Source: JAKEFM01 sp035695825 (GTDB lineage: Bacteria > Planctomycetota > UBA1135 > JAKEFM01). From it: a stretch of DNA of 64,000 nt. The notes beneath the pieces are model-generated. The model searched no databases. It was not told the DNA's origin and was given only the letters and a program-made list of their open reading frames with translations. Positions 52,177 through 62,085 of this stretch are shown one piece after another. Positions within the stretch are counted from its first letter, which is position 1. Every line of letters starts with the position of its first letter. Location: positions 310,001 to 374,000 of the forward strand of contig DASRRH010000026.1 of the NCBI GenBank assembly GCA_035695825.1. Direction: 5' to 3'. The position numbers were made by a program, and so were the translations under genes.

Positions 52177-52910
52177 GGGGAGGACTCCCCCCGCTCCCGG
52201 GCGGCGGCGACCAGGGCGTTCGCGCGGAGCAGACTCGGGAAGGTCCCCGCGTCCGTCCACCACCCCTCGAGGAGGCCGAACGACAGGGCCCCCGCGCGGA
52301 GGTAGGCGTTGTTCACGTCCGTGATCTCGAGCTCCCCGCGCGCCGAGGGCTCGAGCGTGCGGAGGATCTCGAAGACCCGCCCGTCGTAGAAGTAGATGCC
52401 GACGACGGCGAGGCGCGATCGGGGGCGGGGGGGCTTCTCCTCGATGCGCAGGACCGCTCCCCCCTCGACCTCCGCCACTCCGAAGCGCTCGGGGTCGGGC
52501 ACCTCCTTGAGGAGGATCCGCGCCCCCCGGGGCTGGCGCTCGAAGGCCTCGACCTCGCGCCGGATCGAGCGCTCGACCAGGTTGTCCCCGAGGAAGACGC
52601 AGATCTTCTCCCCGTCGGCGAAGTGCTCGGCGAGCCTCAGGGCGTCGGCGATCCCTCCCTCCCCGACCTGGTAGGTGTAGTTCAGGTGCTTCAGCCCGAA
52701 CTCCGTCCCGTTGCCGAGGAGGCGGAGGAAGTCCCCCGCGTTGTTCCCTCCAGTCACGAGGAGGAGGTCCCGGATCCCCGCCTCGACGAGGGTCCGGAGG
52801 GGGTAGTAGATCATCGGCCGGTCGTAGACCGGGAGGAGATGCTTGTTCGTCACCTTCGTCAGGGGGAAAAGCCTCGTCCCGAGCCCCCCCGCGAGGATCA
52901 CCCCCTTCAT
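52173..52910 (-). CDS. rfbA: Glucose-1-phosphate thymidylyltransferase
   Basis: A 245-residue nucleotidyltransferase making dTDP-glucose. KGVILAGGLGTRLFPLTKVTNKHLLPVYDRPMI, cited here in part, is the nucleotide-binding start. VFLGDNLVE is the metal site and EKPPRPRS and GWWTDAGTF follow. It is about 45 residues shorter than E. coli RfbA, fitting the short type. ATG overlaps the upstream epimerase stop as ATGA. Confidence 0.94.
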   Translation of the reverse strand: MKGVILAGGLGTRLFPLTKVTNKHLLPVYDRPMIYYPLRTLVEAGIRDLLLVTGGNNAGDFLRLLGNGTEFGLKHLNYTYQVGEGGIADALRLAEHFADGEKICVFLGDNLVERSIRREVEAFERQPRGARILLKEVPDPERFGVAEVEGGAVLRIEEKPPRPRSRLAVVGIYFYDGRVFEILRTLEPSARGELEITDVNNAYLRAGALSFGLLEGWWTDAGTFPSLLRANALVAAARERGESSP

Positions 52911-53842
52911 CGGGCCGCCTCCCGGTACCAGGCGAGCGTGCGCGCGAGCCCGTCGCGGAGCGAGGAGGAGGGCTCGAAGCCGAGGAGCGCGCGGGCCCGA
53001 TCGATCGAGGCGCGCGAGCGGGAGATGTCCCCGGCCCGGGCCGGCGCCCGGCGCGGCTCGGACGCGGCGCCGAGGATCTCCCGCATCGTCTCGAAGAGCG
53101 CGCGGACGCTCGTCTCCCTCCCGGCGGCGACGTTGAGGACCGTCCCCGGCTCGAGCGCCGCGTCCGCGGCGAGGAGGTTCGCCGCCACGACGTCGGCGAC
53201 GAAGGTGAAGTCGCGGGTCTGCTCCCCGTCCCCCTCGATCGTGACCTCCTCCCCGCGCAGGAGGGCGTCGGCGAAGCGGGCGATGACCCCGCTGTAGGGG
53301 GAGTCCCCCCGCTGCCGGGGCCCAAAGACGTTGAAGTAGCGGAGCACGACGGTCGGCGTGCCGTAGACCCGGGCGAAGGCCCGGCAGTAGAGCTCCCCCA
53401 CCGCCTTGCTCGCGCCGTACGGGGAGATCGGCTCGAGGGGCGCCCCCTCCTCCTTCGGGAGCCGCGGGTCGTCTCCGTAGACGGAGGAGGAGCCCGCGAA
53501 CAGGAACCGCGCCACCCCCGCCTCCCGCGCGGCGAGGAGGGCGTGGAGGGTCCCCTGGCCGTTCACCGCCTCCGTCGTGAGCGGGTCCTCGACGGAGCGG
53601 GGGACGGAGGCGAGCGCCCCCTCGTGGAACACGAGGTCGACCCCCCGGCAGGCCTCCCGGACCGCCGCGAGGTCGCGGAGGTCTCCCTCGATCACCTCGA
53701 CCCCGGCGGCGCGCGGGAGGTTCTCGCGCCGCCCCGTCGAGAAGTTGTCGAAGACGCGCACGCGCTCCCCCCGCGCGGCGAGCGCCTCGACCAAGTGGCT
53801 CCCGATGAAGCCGGCCCCCCCCGTGACGAGCGCGCGCCTCAC
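52907..53842 (-). CDS. NAD-dependent UDP-sugar epimerase (SDR)
   Basis: A 311-residue extended SDR. VTGGAGFIGSHLVEAL is the NAD site, VFDNFSTGRRENL fits UDP-N-acetylglucosamine/galactosamine 4-epimerases (WbpP/TviC type), HEGALASVPRSVEDP and SPYGASKAVGELYCRAFA follow, with Tyr-Lys in YGASK. Product specificity among UDP-hexosamines or uronates is uncertain. Confidence 0.87.
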   Translation of the reverse strand: MRRALVTGGAGFIGSHLVEALAARGERVRVFDNFSTGRRENLPRAAGVEVIEGDLRDLAAVREACRGVDLVFHEGALASVPRSVEDPLTTEAVNGQGTLHALLAAREAGVARFLFAGSSSVYGDDPRLPKEEGAPLEPISPYGASKAVGELYCRAFARVYGTPTVVLRYFNVFGPRQRGDSPYSGVIARFADALLRGEEVTIEGDGEQTRDFTFVADVVAANLLAADAALEPGTVLNVAAGRETSVRALFETMREILGAASEPRRAPARAGDISRSRASIDRARALLGFEPSSSLRDGLARTLAWYREAAR

Positions 53843-54810
53843 GCGCCCCCTCCCTCCCGGTCGCGCCGGTCCATCCGGAACCATGCGACGAAGCGCGCGA
53901 GCCCCTCCTCGATCGGGACGCTCGGGGCGTAGCCGAGCCGCTCCCCCGCCTTCGTCACGTCGGCGCAGGTGACCGGCACGTCCCCCGGCTCCTCCGGGCG
54001 CCGCTCGATCCGCGGCCGCTTCCCGAGCGCCTCCCCGATCCTCCCGATCAGGTCGGCGAGGGTCACCATCCGCGAGCCGCCGAGGTTGTAGATCTCGTAG
54101 CCCCCGCAGCGGTCGAGCGCGGCGAGCGTGCCGGAGACGATGTCCTCGACGAAGGTGTAGTCGCGGCGGGTCGACCCGTCCCCGAACATCGGGACGGGCT
54201 CCCCCTCCTCGACGAGGCGTGCGAACTTGTGGATCGCCATCTCCGGGCGCTGCCGGGGCCCGTAGACGGTGAAGAACCGCAGGCACGCGGTCGGGACCCC
54301 GAAGAGACGGTGGTACGTGTACGCGAGGAGCTCCCCCGCCCGCTTCGTCGCGGCGTAGGGGGAGGCCGGCGTGGCGCAGGCGTCGTCCTCCCGGAACGGG
54401 ACGCGATCCCGCGCGCCGTAGACGGAGGAGGAAGAGCCGAAGACGAAGGGGATCGGCCTCTTCCGCAGCCGCTCGAGGACCCGGACCGTCCCGAGCCCGT
54501 TCACCTCCTCATAGGCCGCGGGGTCGCGGATCGAGGGTCGCACCCCCGCCAGGGCGGCGAGGTGGACGACCGCGTCGAACGCCTCCTCCGCGAAGAGGGT
54601 CTCGAGCGCCTTCGCGTCCCGGATGTCCTCCCGGACGAGCCGGTAGCGCGGATTCTGGCGCGCCCCCTCGACGTTCCGTTCCTTGCGCGCGGGATCGTAG
54701 AAGGAGTCGAAGCTGTCGAACGCGACGACGCGGTCCCCGCGGGCGAGGAGCGCCTCGCAGACGTGGGAGCCGATGAACCCCGCGCCTCCCGTGACGAGGA
54801 CGCTCCGCAT
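53839..54810 (-). CDS. UDP-glucuronate 4-epimerase-like protein
   Basis: A 323-residue extended SDR. The segment FDSFDSFYDPARKERN after the NAD site matches UDP-glucuronate 4-epimerases. HLAALAGVRPSIRDP, SSSSVYGARDRVPF and SPYAATKRAGELLAYTYH follow, then VYGPRQRPEMAIHKFA. It would make UDP-galacturonate for the polysaccharide. It begins right after the dehydrogenase stop with no gap. Confidence 0.9.
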   Translation of the reverse strand: MRSVLVTGGAGFIGSHVCEALLARGDRVVAFDSFDSFYDPARKERNVEGARQNPRYRLVREDIRDAKALETLFAEEAFDAVVHLAALAGVRPSIRDPAAYEEVNGLGTVRVLERLRKRPIPFVFGSSSSVYGARDRVPFREDDACATPASPYAATKRAGELLAYTYHRLFGVPTACLRFFTVYGPRQRPEMAIHKFARLVEEGEPVPMFGDGSTRRDYTFVEDIVSGTLAALDRCGGYEIYNLGGSRMVTLADLIGRIGEALGKRPRIERRPEEPGDVPVTCADVTKAGERLGYAPSVPIEEGLARFVAWFRMDRRDREGGGA

Positions 54811-56136
54811 CTAGAGCCTCCGCACGCGCCCCAGGCCGTCGAGCCCGGCGCAGGCGTTGCGCGCGTCGACGACGACGGGGACGGAGGAGACGACCCGCGC
54901 GTAGTCGACTCCGGGGTGGTCGGTCGTCACGACGGCGGCGTCGAAGCCGCGCAGCTCCGCCGTCTCGAGCGCGGGCAGGCGCGGGAGCCCGAGCGTCTCG
55001 AAGACCGCGGCGGGGACGAACGGGTCGTGCGCGACGAGGGCGCCGCCCCGCTCGCGCAATCCCCGCGCCACGTCGAGGGCGGGCGATTCGCGCGTGTCCC
55101 CGACCCCCCCCTTGTAGGCGAGCCCGAGGAGGAGGAGGCGGGCGCCGTTCACGGACTTGCGGTCTTCGTTCAGCGCCTCCGCGACCCGCTCGACGACGAC
55201 CCCGGGCATCGCGCGGTTCACCTCGTCGGCGAGCTCGATGAAGCGCACGCGGTAGTCGAGGGCGCGCATCCTCCAGGAGAGGTACTGGGGGTCCGTCGGC
55301 AGGCAGTGGCCGCCGATCCCCGGCCCCGGGCGGAAGGGGAGGAAGCCGAAGGGCTTCGTCCCCGCCGCCTCGACGACCTCCCAGACGTCGAGGCCGAGCC
55401 GCCGGCAGACGAGGGCGATCTCGTTCACGAGGGCGCTGTTGACCGCGCGGAAGGTGTTCTCGAGGAGCTTCACGGTCTCGGCGGTCTCGAGGCTCGAGAC
55501 GGGGACGACCCTCTCGACGATCGCGCCGTAGAGGACGGCGGCGAGGGAGGCGCACGCCTTCGTGAGGCCGGCGACGACCTTCGGGGTGTTGCGGACGCCG
55601 AAGTCGCGGTTTCCCGGGTCGATCCGCTCGGGCGAGAAGGCGAGGAAGACGTCGACCCCGGGGCGCAGCCCGCGCGCCTCGAGCCGCGGCTGGAGGACCT
55701 CCCGGGTCGTTCCGGGGTAGGTCGTGCTCTCGAGGACGACGAGCTGGCCCGGCCGCGCCCGCGCGGCGACGGCGTCGGAGGCGGCGAGGACGAAGGAGAG
55801 GTCGGGCTCCCGGGTCTTCCGGAGCGGCGTCGGGACGCAGATCGAGATCGCGTCGGCCTCCCGGAGGACCTCGGGATCCCCCCCGACCTCGAGGCGCCTC
55901 ACCGCGAGGAGCCGCGCGAGGCGCTCGGGCGAGACGTCGGGGGTCGGCGGGAGGCCGCGGTTGAGGTCTGCGACGCGGCGGGGGTCCGCGTCGACCCCGA
56001 GGACCCGGAATCCCGCCTCGGCGAACGCCGCGGCGAGGGGGAGCCCCACGAAGCCGAGGCCGACGACCCCCACCGCGGCGCTCCGGGACGAGAGCCTCTC
56101 CCGCAGGGAAGCGGCGAGGTCCGGGGCGGAGGTCAT
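54811..56136 (-). CDS. wecC: UDP-N-acetyl-D-mannosamine/glucosamine dehydrogenase
   Basis: A 441-residue UDP-sugar 6-dehydrogenase of the WecC/WbpA group. GVVGLGFVGLPLAAAFAEAG is the NAD site. ISICVPTPLRKTREPDLSFV, FSPERIDPGN, KLLENTFRAVNSALVNEIAL and PGIGGHCLPTDPQYLSWRM (catalytic Cys) identify the family. The TPLRKTREPD and SPERIDPGN versions favour N-acetylhexosamine substrates over UDP-glucose. Exact epimer is uncertain. Confidence 0.88.
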   Translation of the reverse strand: MTSAPDLAASLRERLSSRSAAVGVVGLGFVGLPLAAAFAEAGFRVLGVDADPRRVADLNRGLPPTPDVSPERLARLLAVRRLEVGGDPEVLREADAISICVPTPLRKTREPDLSFVLAASDAVAARARPGQLVVLESTTYPGTTREVLQPRLEARGLRPGVDVFLAFSPERIDPGNRDFGVRNTPKVVAGLTKACASLAAVLYGAIVERVVPVSSLETAETVKLLENTFRAVNSALVNEIALVCRRLGLDVWEVVEAAGTKPFGFLPFRPGPGIGGHCLPTDPQYLSWRMRALDYRVRFIELADEVNRAMPGVVVERVAEALNEDRKSVNGARLLLLGLAYKGGVGDTRESPALDVARGLRERGGALVAHDPFVPAAVFETLGLPRLPALETAELRGFDAAVVTTDHPGVDYARVVSSVPVVVDARNACAGLDGLGRVRRL

Positions 56137-58010
56137 TCGACGGTCACCGACTTGGCGAGGTTGCGGGGCATGTCGATGTCGCAGCCGCGCCGGAGCGCGA
56201 TCTCGTAGGCGAGGAGCTGGAGGGGCACGACGTTGACGAGGGGCGCGAGGTCCTCCGGAACGGAGGGGACCTCGAGGACCTCGTCGGCGACCGCGGCGAC
56301 CGCCCCGTCTCCGCGGGAGGAGAGAGCGATCAACCGCCCTCCCCGCGCGCGCACCTCCTGCATGTTCGTGAAGGTCTTCTCGAGGAGGGGAGAGCGGGTC
56401 GCGAGGGCGACGACGGGGAGGGACTTCTCGACGAGGGCGATCGGCCCGTGCTTCATCTCCCCGGCCGGGTACCCCTCGGCGTGGAGGTAGGAGATCTCCT
56501 TCAGCTTGAGCGCCCCCTCGAGGGCGATCGGGTACTGGAGGCCCCGCCCGAGGAAGAGGAAGCCCTTCGCGTCCTTCTCCCGGTCCGCGATCCGCGCGAG
56601 GGCCGCGCGCGTGTCCCCGTCGAGGACCGCCCCGAGGTGGGCGCGCAGCGCCCGCAGGTCGTGGATCCGCGTCCGCCCCTCCTCCGCCGTGAGCGCCCCG
56701 CGCGCGCGGCCCGCCCGGATGGCGAGGAGGTAGAGCGCGACCAGCTGCGCGAGGAACGTCTTCGTGGCGGCGACCCCCACCTCGGGGCCGGCATGGGTGC
56801 CGACGACCGCGTCCGACTCCCTCCAGAGCGTCGAGCCGACCGCGTTCACGATCGCGGCGACGGGGAGGCCCCGGCGGGCGGCCTCCCGCGCGGCCCCGAG
56901 GGTGTCGGCCGTCTCCCCCGACTGGGAGATCGCGAGGAAGAGGGCGCCGTCGGCCGGGAGGGGGGCGCGGTAGCGGTACTCCGAAGCGAAGTCGGCCTGC
57001 GCGTGGAGGCGCGCCAGGCGCTCGAAGAAGAACCGACCGACGAACCCGGCGTGGAGCGCCGAGCCGCAGGCGACGAGGTCGACCCGGGAAACGCTCTTCC
57101 ACCGCGCGTCCTCGTCGAAGAAGGGATCCTCGAATCGCACGTCCCCGCGCGCCTCGTCGAGCCGGTCGAAGGCGGCGGCGGCGAGGACGTCGGGCTGCTC
57201 GTGGATCTCCTTCAGCATGAAGTGGGGGTACCCTCCCCGCTCGGCGGCGGCGGCGTCCCAGTCGACCCGGACGGCCTTGCGCTCCACCTCCCCCCCGTCG
57301 AGGCGGCGGATCCGGAAGCCCTCCGCGGAGATCTCCGCCACCTCGCCGTTGTGGAGGAAGACGACTTCGCGCGTCCGGTCGAGGAAGGCGGGGACGTCGG
57401 AGGCGCAGTAGATCGCGTCCGGGGCGATTCCGAGGCAGAGCGGCACGTCCGCGCGGGCGGCGACGAGGGTCCCGGGGTGGCGGCGGGAGAGGACGACGAG
57501 CGCGTAGGCGCCGCGGACCGCCGGGAGGGAGGCATGCACCGCGCGGGCGAGGGGGCCGGCCCCCGCCGGCCCCCCCTCTCCCGTCCGGAGATTCTCCTCG
57601 ACGAGGTGGGCGAGGACCTCCGTGTCCGTATCCGAGGCGAACCGGTGCCCGCGCGCAGCCAGGTCGCGGCGGAGTTCGAGGTAGTTCTCGATGATCCCGT
57701 TGTGGACGACGACGAGCTCCCCCCCGCAGTCGCGGTGCGGGTGGGCGTTGCGCTCGACGGGGGGGCCGTGGGTCGCCCACCGCGTGTGGCCGACGCCGAC
57801 GAGCGCGGGCGCTCCGAACGCCTTCTCGGCCACCCGCGCGGCGAGGGCGTCGAGCCTCCCCTCGGCGCGGCGCACCTCGAGCTCCCCGAGGGTGGTGACC
57901 ACGGCGAGCCCCGCCGAGTCGTAGCCGCGGTACTCGAGCCGTCGCAGCCCCTCGAGGAGCGCGCCCGAGACGTTCCCCTCGCGCGCGACCGCCCCGAAGA
58001 TCCCACACAT
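56133..58010 (-). CDS. glmS: Glutamine-fructose-6-phosphate aminotransferase
   Basis: GlmS makes glucosamine 6-phosphate for UDP-GlcNAc. The 625-residue enzyme has the N-terminal glutaminase (Cys2 in MCGIFG, LRRLEYRGYDSAG, HTRWATHG) and two SIS domains (AISQSGETADT; GRGLQYPIALEGALKLKEISYLHAEGY). The C-terminus DMPRNLAKSVTVE is canonical. It starts 2 bases after the UXS stop. It may be the only copy or a dedicated second one for the polysaccharide. Confidence 0.97.
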   Translation of the reverse strand: MCGIFGAVAREGNVSGALLEGLRRLEYRGYDSAGLAVVTTLGELEVRRAEGRLDALAARVAEKAFGAPALVGVGHTRWATHGPPVERNAHPHRDCGGELVVVHNGIIENYLELRRDLAARGHRFASDTDTEVLAHLVEENLRTGEGGPAGAGPLARAVHASLPAVRGAYALVVLSRRHPGTLVAARADVPLCLGIAPDAIYCASDVPAFLDRTREVVFLHNGEVAEISAEGFRIRRLDGGEVERKAVRVDWDAAAAERGGYPHFMLKEIHEQPDVLAAAAFDRLDEARGDVRFEDPFFDEDARWKSVSRVDLVACGSALHAGFVGRFFFERLARLHAQADFASEYRYRAPLPADGALFLAISQSGETADTLGAAREAARRGLPVAAIVNAVGSTLWRESDAVVGTHAGPEVGVAATKTFLAQLVALYLLAIRAGRARGALTAEEGRTRIHDLRALRAHLGAVLDGDTRAALARIADREKDAKGFLFLGRGLQYPIALEGALKLKEISYLHAEGYPAGEMKHGPIALVEKSLPVVALATRSPLLEKTFTNMQEVRARGGRLIALSSRGDGAVAAVADEVLEVPSVPEDLAPLVNVVPLQLLAYEIALRRGCDIDMPRNLAKSVTVE

Positions 58011-58012
58011 CC

Positions 58013-58999
58013 CTAGCTCTCCTGGAGGGCGGAGGTGGGCGGGAGGCGCACGTCGACCGCCCCTTCCCGCAGCCGCCGCGCGAAGTAGGGGATCGTCCGG
58101 CCGAGCCCATCCTCGAGGGTGACCCGCGCCTCCCAGCCGAGGAGGGTCCGCGCCCGGGCGATGTCGGGCTGGCGGACCTTCGGATCGTCGATCGGCAGGG
58201 GGCGGAAGACGATCTCGCTCGCGGTCCCCGTCACCCGCCGGATCGTCTCGGCGAACTCGAGGAGGGTCATCTCGCGGGGGTTGCCGAGGTTGACCGGGAG
58301 GTGCTCCTTCGAGCGGAGGAGCCGCACGATCCCCTCGATCAGGTCGGAGACGTAGCAGAACGAGCGGGTCTGGGAGCCGTCCCCGAAGACGGTCATCGCC
58401 TCCCCGCGCAGGGCCTGGGTGAGGAGGGTCGGGAGCGCGCGCCCGTCCTGGAGGCGCATGCGCTCCCCGTAGGTGTTGAAGATCCGGGCGATCCGCGTGT
58501 CGACCCCGTGCGCCCGGTGGTAGGCCATCGCCATCGCCTCGGCGAACCGCTTCGCCTCGTCGTAGACCCCGCGGGGCCCGATCGGGTTCACGTTCCCCCA
58601 GTAGTCCTCGCGCTGCGGGTGGACGAGCGGGTCGCCATAGACCTCCGAGGTGGAGGCGAGGAGGAAGGTCGCGCCCTTGGCCTTGGCGAGCCCGAGCGCC
58701 TTGTGCGTCCCGAGCGCCCCCACCTTGAGCGTCTGGATCGGGAACTCGAGATAGTCGAGGGGGCTCGCCGGGGAGGCGAAGTGGAGGACGGCGTCGACGC
58801 CGCCCGGGACGGAGAGGTAGTTCGTGACGTCGTGGCGGATGAACTGGAACCCCGGGCGCCCGTGGAGGGGCTCGACGTTGCGGGCGTCCCCCGTGATCAG
58901 GTTGTCGAGGCAGACGACCTCCCACCCCTCCTCGAGGAGGCGCGCGCAGAGGTGGGAGCCGAGGAAGCCGGCTCCGCCCGTGACGACGGCTCGCGCCAC
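58013..58999 (-). CDS. UDP-glucuronate decarboxylase (UDP-xylose synthase)
   Basis: A 328-residue extended SDR. VTGGAGFLGSHLCARL, CLDNLITGDARNVEPL, IRHDVTNYL, ASPLDYLEFPIQTLKVGALGT and the block YWGNVNPIGPRGVYDEAKRF are the UXS signatures, with RIARIFNTYGERM after. It makes UDP-xylose from UDP-glucuronate. It starts 3 bases after the FecR-like gene. Confidence 0.93.
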   Translation of the reverse strand: MARAVVTGGAGFLGSHLCARLLEEGWEVVCLDNLITGDARNVEPLHGRPGFQFIRHDVTNYLSVPGGVDAVLHFASPASPLDYLEFPIQTLKVGALGTHKALGLAKAKGATFLLASTSEVYGDPLVHPQREDYWGNVNPIGPRGVYDEAKRFAEAMAMAYHRAHGVDTRIARIFNTYGERMRLQDGRALPTLLTQALRGEAMTVFGDGSQTRSFCYVSDLIEGIVRLLRSKEHLPVNLGNPREMTLLEFAETIRRVTGTASEIVFRPLPIDDPKVRQPDIARARTLLGWEARVTLEDGLGRTIPYFARRLREGAVDVRLPPTSALQES

Positions 59000-59002
59000 G
59001 CC

Positions 59003-59614
59003 CTAGCCCCCTCCCCCTCCCGGCACGCCCCGGGCGGGCAGGTCGACGGACCGGGCGCCGTCGAGGAGGACCTCGTCTCCGCCGAGCCGGATCCGCACCG
59101 GAACGGAGCCCCGGCTCTCGACCCGCACTCTCCCCTCGCCGAGGGACCGCGCGACGAACCTCGCCCCGTCCCCCGAGACGAGAGCGCCCCCCGGGAGCGC
59201 GGCGCGCGCGTCGCCGCGCAGGGCGACCGTCATCCGCTCCGCGGAGGCCGCGCGGAAGAGGAGGTCCTCCCCCCCCCCGGGGCCGAGGACCTCGAGGGCG
59301 CAGCTCCCGCTCGCGGCGACGAAGGAGCCGTCGGGGAAGGCGATCTCCGCCCTCCCCCCGGGCCCGACGAGGACCCAGGAGCCCCGGCTCGCGCGGAACG
59401 TCTTCTCATAGGAGGCGAGGGGCCGGGCCCCTTCCTCCCCGGCCGGGAGGATCGAGACCGGGTCGGCGCTGCGGAGGACGAGGAACTCCCCTCCCCCGGC
59501 CGCGGCGGGGGCGCGGGCGGGGCGCGAGGCGAGCGTGGGCACTTCCGCGCAGGCGACGCCGAAGAGCAGGAGGAGGAAGGGGAGCTTCGCCAAGGGGATG
59601 GGCCTGCCCCCCAT
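59003..59614 (-). CDS. Putative lipoprotein with FecR-like beta domain
   Basis: A 203-residue exported protein with a hydrophobic signal and lipobox-like LLFGVAC (Cys22). The rest is beta-rich: PLASYEKTFRASRGSWVLVGPGGRAEIAFPDGSFVAASG resembles, in pieces, the FecR/DUF-type pattern of a repeated GG-A-L-PDG motif. The ATG at 59614 lies inside a GATAAT hexamer, so a TTG 8 codons downstream (LAKLPFLLLLFG) is an alternative start. Role in the polysaccharide operon is unknown. Confidence 0.65.
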   Translation of the reverse strand: MGGRPIPLAKLPFLLLLFGVACAEVPTLASRPARAPAAAGGGEFLVLRSADPVSILPAGEEGARPLASYEKTFRASRGSWVLVGPGGRAEIAFPDGSFVAASGSCALEVLGPGGGEDLLFRAASAERMTVALRGDARAALPGGALVSGDGARFVARSLGEGRVRVESRGSVPVRIRLGGDEVLLDGARSVDLPARGVPGGGGG

Positions 59615-59636
59615 TATCGAGAGGGACCCCTCGATT

Positions 59637-60998
<1,362 letters not shown>

Positions 60999-61006
60999 GG
61001 CGCGCC

Positions 61007-61450
61007 CTAGGGGCTCCGGAGTCGGAAGAGAGGCTGGCCGAACTCGACCGGCTCGCCGTTCTCCGCCAGGACGGCGACGACCTCCCCCGCCGTTTCCGCG
61101 CGCACCTCGTTCATCACCTTCATCGCCTCGATGATGCAGAGGACGGTCTCGGGCTCGATCCGGCTCCCCGGCTGCACGAAGGGCTCCGCCTCGGGGCTCG
61201 GCGCGCGGTAGAAGGTCCCCACCATCGGGGAGCGGAACTCGACGAGGCCGGCCTCGGCCGGGGCGGGGGCCGCGGCCGGCTCCGGGGCGGCGGAGGGGCT
61301 CGCGGCGGAGGGGAGGGAGCCGGCCTCGGGGGCCGCCCGCGCCTCCCGGCGGCGCATGCGCACGCGGAGCCCCTCCTCCTCGACCTCGATCTCGACGAGG
61401 TCCTGCCGCGTCATGAATCGGACGAGCCGGCGGAGGTTCTTCCAGTCCAA
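61007..61450 (-). CDS. accB: Acetyl-CoA carboxylase biotin carrier protein
   Basis: A 147-residue carrier. An N-terminal helical part (DWKNLRRLVRFMTRQDLVEIEVEEEG) is followed by an Ala/Pro linker (about 40-68) and a biotinyl domain with K111 in EAMKVMNE. PMVGTFYRAPSPE is typical. The start is TTG. moaC ends 6 bases upstream. Confidence 0.96.
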   Translation of the reverse strand: MDWKNLRRLVRFMTRQDLVEIEVEEEGLRVRMRRREARAAPEAGSLPSAASPSAAPEPAAAPAPAEAGLVEFRSPMVGTFYRAPSPEAEPFVQPGSRIEPETVLCIIEAMKVMNEVRAETAGEVVAVLAENGEPVEFGQPLFRLRSP

Positions 61451-61456
61451 GGACCC

Positions 61457-61948
61457 CTACCTCCCCCCGGCGCGCCAGTTCCCGCGGGAGCCGCCGCTCT
61501 TCTCGAGGAGCCGGAGGCTGCGGACCTCGATGCCGGGATCGAGCGCCTTGCACATGTCGTAGATCGTGAGCGCGGCGACCGCCGCGCCCGTGAGCGCCTC
61601 CATCTCGACCCCGGTCCGCGCCTGCGCGCTCGCCTCGCAAAGGACGGACACGGTGGCGGGCTCCCGCACCTCGAAGTCGACCCCCACGCGCGTCAGGGGG
61701 AGGGGGTGGCAGAGGGGGATCAGATCGGCCGTCCGCTTCGCCGCCTGCACCCCCGCGATGCGCGCGACCGCGAAGATGTCTCCCTTCGGGACCCCTTCCC
61801 GCAGCACGCGTGCAAGGAAACGGCCCGGGAACACGACGGAAGCGGTCGCCCGCGCCCTCCGCCGCGTCTCCGGCTTTCCCGAGACGTCGACCATCCGCGC
61901 TTCCCCCGAGGGGGTCAGATGGGATAGAGACTTGCGCGCTCGGCCCAA
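61457..61948 (-). CDS. moaC: Cyclic pyranopterin monophosphate synthase
   Basis: MoaC makes cPMP in molybdenum-cofactor synthesis. The 163-residue product has HLTPSGEARMVDVSGKPETRR, GDIFAVARIAGVQAAKRTADLIPLCHPLPLT (here in parts) and EMEALTGAAVAALTIYDMCKALD. The start is TTG at 61948, needed to include the conserved HLTPSGEA. A TATCCT -10 lies just upstream. It is an odd first member for an acetyl-CoA carboxylase and polysaccharide run. Confidence 0.95.
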   Translation of the reverse strand: MGRARKSLSHLTPSGEARMVDVSGKPETRRRARATASVVFPGRFLARVLREGVPKGDIFAVARIAGVQAAKRTADLIPLCHPLPLTRVGVDFEVREPATVSVLCEASAQARTGVEMEALTGAAVAALTIYDMCKALDPGIEVRSLRLLEKSGGSRGNWRAGGR

Positions 61949-61958
61949 GACCCGGCGA

Positions 61959-61964
61959 AGGATA
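61959..61964 (-). promoter_or_regulatory. Possible -10 of the moaC-accB-accC run
   Basis: TATCCT on the minus strand (61964-61959), 10 bases before the TTG of moaC. The hexamer 17 bases upstream (TTCCGG) is a poor -35. If used, the mRNA has almost no leader. Confidence 0.3.
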
Positions 61965-61997
61965 GCGAGGCGGCGGCGGCGCCGGAAGTCGCGTCGC

Positions 61998-62025
61998 TTG
62001 AAAGGGTCGCGACCCCTACTACCAT
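61998..62025 (+). promoter_or_regulatory. Promoter with palindromic spacer for the S41 protease gene
   Basis: TTGAAA (61998-62003), 16 bases, TACCAT (62020-62025). The spacer contains the perfect 12-bp palindrome GGGTCGCGACCC (62004-62015), a possible operator. The predicted start is near 62032, about 54 bases before the ATG. Confidence 0.5.
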
Positions 62026-62085
62026 CCGACGGTTCTTGCCCGTATCCGCTCCCGCCCGAACGCCCGCTCGCCGAAAAGGTTTTCC

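Noticed and set aside
59613..59618. GATAAT as a promoter for the exopolysaccharide part of the run
   Set aside because: No -35 at 16-18 bases, and the hexamer overlaps the likely ATG of the FecR-like gene. I mention it only as a reason to consider a later start.
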